Of a stretch of 18,078 nucleotides of DNA, positions 16,926 to 18,078 are shown in pieces (the first letter of the stretch is position 1; each line of letters opens with the position of its first letter). The stretch is from Bacteroidales bacterium UBA3382. Lineage in GTDB: Bacteria; Bacteroidota; Bacteroidia; Bacteroidales; UBA932. The stretch spans positions 1-18,078 of the forward strand of contig DEPW01000118.1 of assembly GCA_002358965.1 (NCBI GenBank), in the 5' to 3' direction. The notes under the pieces are model-generated. The model was not told where the DNA came from and searched no databases. It saw only the letters and a program-made list of their open reading frames with translations. The position numbers and the translations under genes were made by a program.

Positions 16926-16933
16926 CAAAATTA
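16926..16933 (-). promoter_or_regulatory. Possible -7 element for the polysaccharide cluster
   Basis: Minus-strand TAATTTTG matches TAnnTTTG and overlaps the TAA stop of the upstream regulator. It ends 5 nt before the glycosyltransferase ATG (16920), so transcripts would be leaderless or nearly so. No -33 TTTG is visible. The cluster may instead be read through from the oxyR-like promoter. Confidence 0.3.
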
Positions 16934-17754
16934 AGAAAAATGGCCGGAATCGAGCATTTTTTCCGGTATGATGCGCCTGATACAGTCTCTGATTATGTTC
17001 AAAAGCCTGTCTCTGACGAAGTCTTCACGGATCATCAGCGAGATTTCGCGCACCGGACAGCCGCCTTCCCTTCCGTCCCTGCCTCCGCAGACTATCGGAC
17101 GGAGATTCTTGCGCTGGGCCTCGCTGAGCAAACAGACATGCAATTCGGGTATCACCGTATAGCCGCCGTTGGCATCCACCACTCTGACGAGCGTGTCTAT
17201 GCCTCCGGCCCTGTACTCCACATGGGCGCGTTCGTTTCCGCCACATAAGCCACGAAACGCTCATAATACAGAGGCACTTCGAACAGGGCCTTATGTTCTT
17301 TCGGGGCCGTCATGACCGCCATGTCTATTTCTGCCGAACGGAGTTTTTCCAACAGGGACTCAATCCTCATTTCAGACACCTTGAGCTCGATGCCCGGATG
17401 ATTCGTGCGTATTTCACGGAAAAGACCCGGTAGAATGTAAGGAGCCACAGTAGGAAGCACTCCCATCGCTATCTTCCCCCTTTCGTCATTGCGCTCGTCG
17501 AGTATCAGGTCCTCGATTAGCGAAGCGTCGTATACCGTGCGACGCGCCATTTCGATGATTTTCGCTCCCAGCACCGTAGGCTCCACGGGATGGCTGTTAC
17601 GGTCGAATATCACTATGCCGAGTTCGTTTTCCATATTCTTTATAGCGGCGCTCAATGTAGGCTGAGTCACACCGCACGCCTCGGCTGCCTTGACAAAATT
17701 GCGATACGCCTCCAAAGCGACGATGTATTTTAATGTAACAAGGTTTATTTTCAT
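16931..17754 (-). pseudogene. oxyR: oxyR-like LysR regulator, broken by internal deletion and frame change
   Basis: LysR-family peroxide sensor remnant. The N-terminal part (17754-17197, 185 codons) has an intact helix-turn-helix (NFVKAAEACGVTQPTLSAAI) and the start of the effector domain (GVLPTVAPYILPGLFREIR, EVPLYYERFVAYVAETN), then meets a stop. The C-terminal part continues in another frame (about 17230-16931: VEYRAGGIDTLVRVV, GGYTVIPEL, VREISLMI). By comparison with E. coli OxyR from memory, about 40 residues are missing between these parts, including the stretch that holds redox Cys199 and Cys208. The total is 824 nt, against about 920 for an intact gene, and not a multiple of three. 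Both parts are otherwise open and conserved, so the damage looks recent, or is an assembly error. A shortened 185-aa protein with a DNA-binding domain could still be made. The OxyR subfamily call rests on sequence likeness. Confidence 0.82.
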
Positions 17755-17780
17755 GATTTTTATATTATATGATTTTTTTG

Positions 17781-17788
17781 CAAATATA
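17781..17788 (-). promoter_or_regulatory. -7 element of the oxyR-like gene
   Basis: Minus-strand TATATTTG, an exact TAnnTTTG box 26 nt upstream of the ATG at 17754. It overlaps the first half-site of the OxyR-like operator at 17786-17821. No -33 TTTG is found; the expected position is inside the operator. Confidence 0.6.
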
Positions 17789-17821
17789 GATTTTCTCTAT
17801 AAAAATATAGAAATTATCGAT
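17786..17821. promoter_or_regulatory. OxyR-like operator upstream of the oxyR-like gene
   Basis: Plus-strand reading gives ATAG (17786-17789), N7, CTAT (17797-17800), N6, ATAG (17807-17810), N7, CGAT (17818-17821). The E. coli OxyR consensus is ATAG-N7-CTAT-N7-ATAG-N7-CTAT; here 15 of 16 fixed bases match, with one spacer a base short. It covers the promoter of a gene encoding an OxyR-type protein, as expected for autoregulation. The region is AT-rich, so some likeness can arise by chance, and the Bacteroidota operator may differ. Confidence 0.5.
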
Positions 17822-17884
17822 TTAATTTATAATAAAAACCATTAATTTTTTGTAACGATAAAATAATAAAAATCCCTATGGCTG

Positions 17885-17919
17885 AAAAAAAAGCACTTGC
17901 AGCCTGTGCCGCAAGTGCT
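17885..17919 (-). terminator. Rho-independent terminator of the tRNA-Lys operon
   Basis: On the minus strand, perfect 9-bp stem AGCACTTGC (17919-17911) / GCAAGTGCT (17900-17892) around a 10-nt loop, followed by a run of T (17892-17885). It begins 7 nt after the end of tRNA-Lys(CUU). Confidence 0.9.
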
Positions 17920-17926
17920 CTATAAG

Positions 17927-18000
17927 TACTTCCTCTGGGGCTCGAACCCAGGACCCTCTGATTAAGAGTCAGATGCTCTAGCCAACTGAGCTAAGGAAGC
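17927..18000 (-). tRNA. tRNA-Lys (anticodon CUU)
   Basis: Complete cloverleaf on the minus strand: acceptor GCTTCCT pairs with AGGAAGT (one G-U pair), D-arm GCTCAGTTGGCTAGAGC, anticodon stem TCTGA/TCAGA with loop CTCTTAA (anticodon CTT), T-arm CTGGG-TTCGAGC-CCCAG, discriminator A. CCA is not encoded. It follows a tRNA-Lys(UUU) by 22 nt and ends at a terminator. Confidence 0.96.
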
Positions 18001-18022
18001 ATTTCCGGCAAACGCCGTATTG

Positions 18023-18078
18023 TGATCCGTCTGGGGCTCGAACCCAGGACCCCAACATTAAAAGTGTTGTGCTCTACC
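18023..18078 (-). tRNA. tRNA-Lys (anticodon UUU), 5' end outside window
   Basis: Minus strand. Visible are the end of the D-arm (GGTAGAGC), anticodon stem CAACA/TGTTG with loop CTTTTAA (anticodon TTT), T-arm CTGGG-TTCGAGC-CCCAG, the acceptor 3' strand ACGGATC and discriminator A. About 17-18 nt of the 5' end lie beyond the right edge. Its T-arm is the same as that of the neighbouring tRNA-Lys(CUU). Confidence 0.94.

Noticed and set aside
17197..17280. Programmed frameshift to explain the split LysR gene
   Set aside because: No slippery heptamer is seen at the junction, and a whole conserved segment is missing, which frameshifting cannot restore.
17936..18057. Direct repeat of about 20 nt (CTGGGGCTCGAACCCAGGAC)
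   Set aside because: It is the shared T-arm and neighbouring sequence of the two tRNA-Lys genes, not an attachment site or mobile-element repeat.

Overview
The window looks like chromosomal DNA from a member of the Bacteroidales (Bacteroidota), GC roughly 50%. Grounds: promoter-like TAnnTTTG -7 elements in front of almost every transcription unit, mostly no Shine-Dalgarno sequence, and Bacteroidota-typical families (DUF1573, PCMD and DUF4493 lipoproteins, a Bacteroidota-type ParE, MeaB with its N-terminal extension). Genus cannot be read from the sequence. No stretch over 300 bases lacks a gene.

Layout. (1) 3-2168, minus: N-terminal two thirds of secA, running off the left edge. (2) 2315-2485, minus: a small 2x[4Fe-4S] ferredoxin with a strong terminator whose T-tract doubles as the -33 region of the secA promoter. 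(3) 2614-5884, plus: DUF1573 exported protein, meaB GTPase and a multi-pass metal-exporter-like protein (ArsP_2 / putative manganese transporter family), tightly packed as one operon. (4) 9558-5887, minus: three coupled cell-envelope genes of unknown function (DUF4493 lipoprotein, outer-membrane beta-barrel, PCMD lipoprotein), meeting operon 3 tail to tail with a 2-nt gap. (5) 9730-12130, plus: parE and a small PlsC-type acyltransferase, diverging from operon 4. (6) 16920-12127, minus: a short surface-polysaccharide cluster (GT2 glycosyltransferase, Wzx-type flippase, FrhB-like iron-sulfur protein, polysaccharide pyruvyl transferase-like protein), whose last stop codon overlaps the stop of the acyltransferase. 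(7) 17754-16931, minus: an OxyR-type LysR regulator that is broken. (8) 18078-17927, minus: two tandem tRNA-Lys genes (UUU, cut by the right edge, then CUU) and their terminator.

The most interesting item is the oxyR-like locus. About 40 residues are missing from the middle, in the segment that carries the two redox-active cysteines in OxyR, and the reading frame changes at the junction; both remaining parts are still open and well conserved. Its promoter region keeps a 36-bp pattern ATAG-N7-CTAT-N6-ATAG-N7-CGAT, close to the OxyR operator described in E. coli. Second in interest are the uncharacterised DUF4493/barrel/PCMD envelope operon and the pairing of a cobalamin-enzyme chaperone (MeaB) with a metal-exporter-like protein. 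I saw no CRISPR array, insertion sequence or prophage gene.
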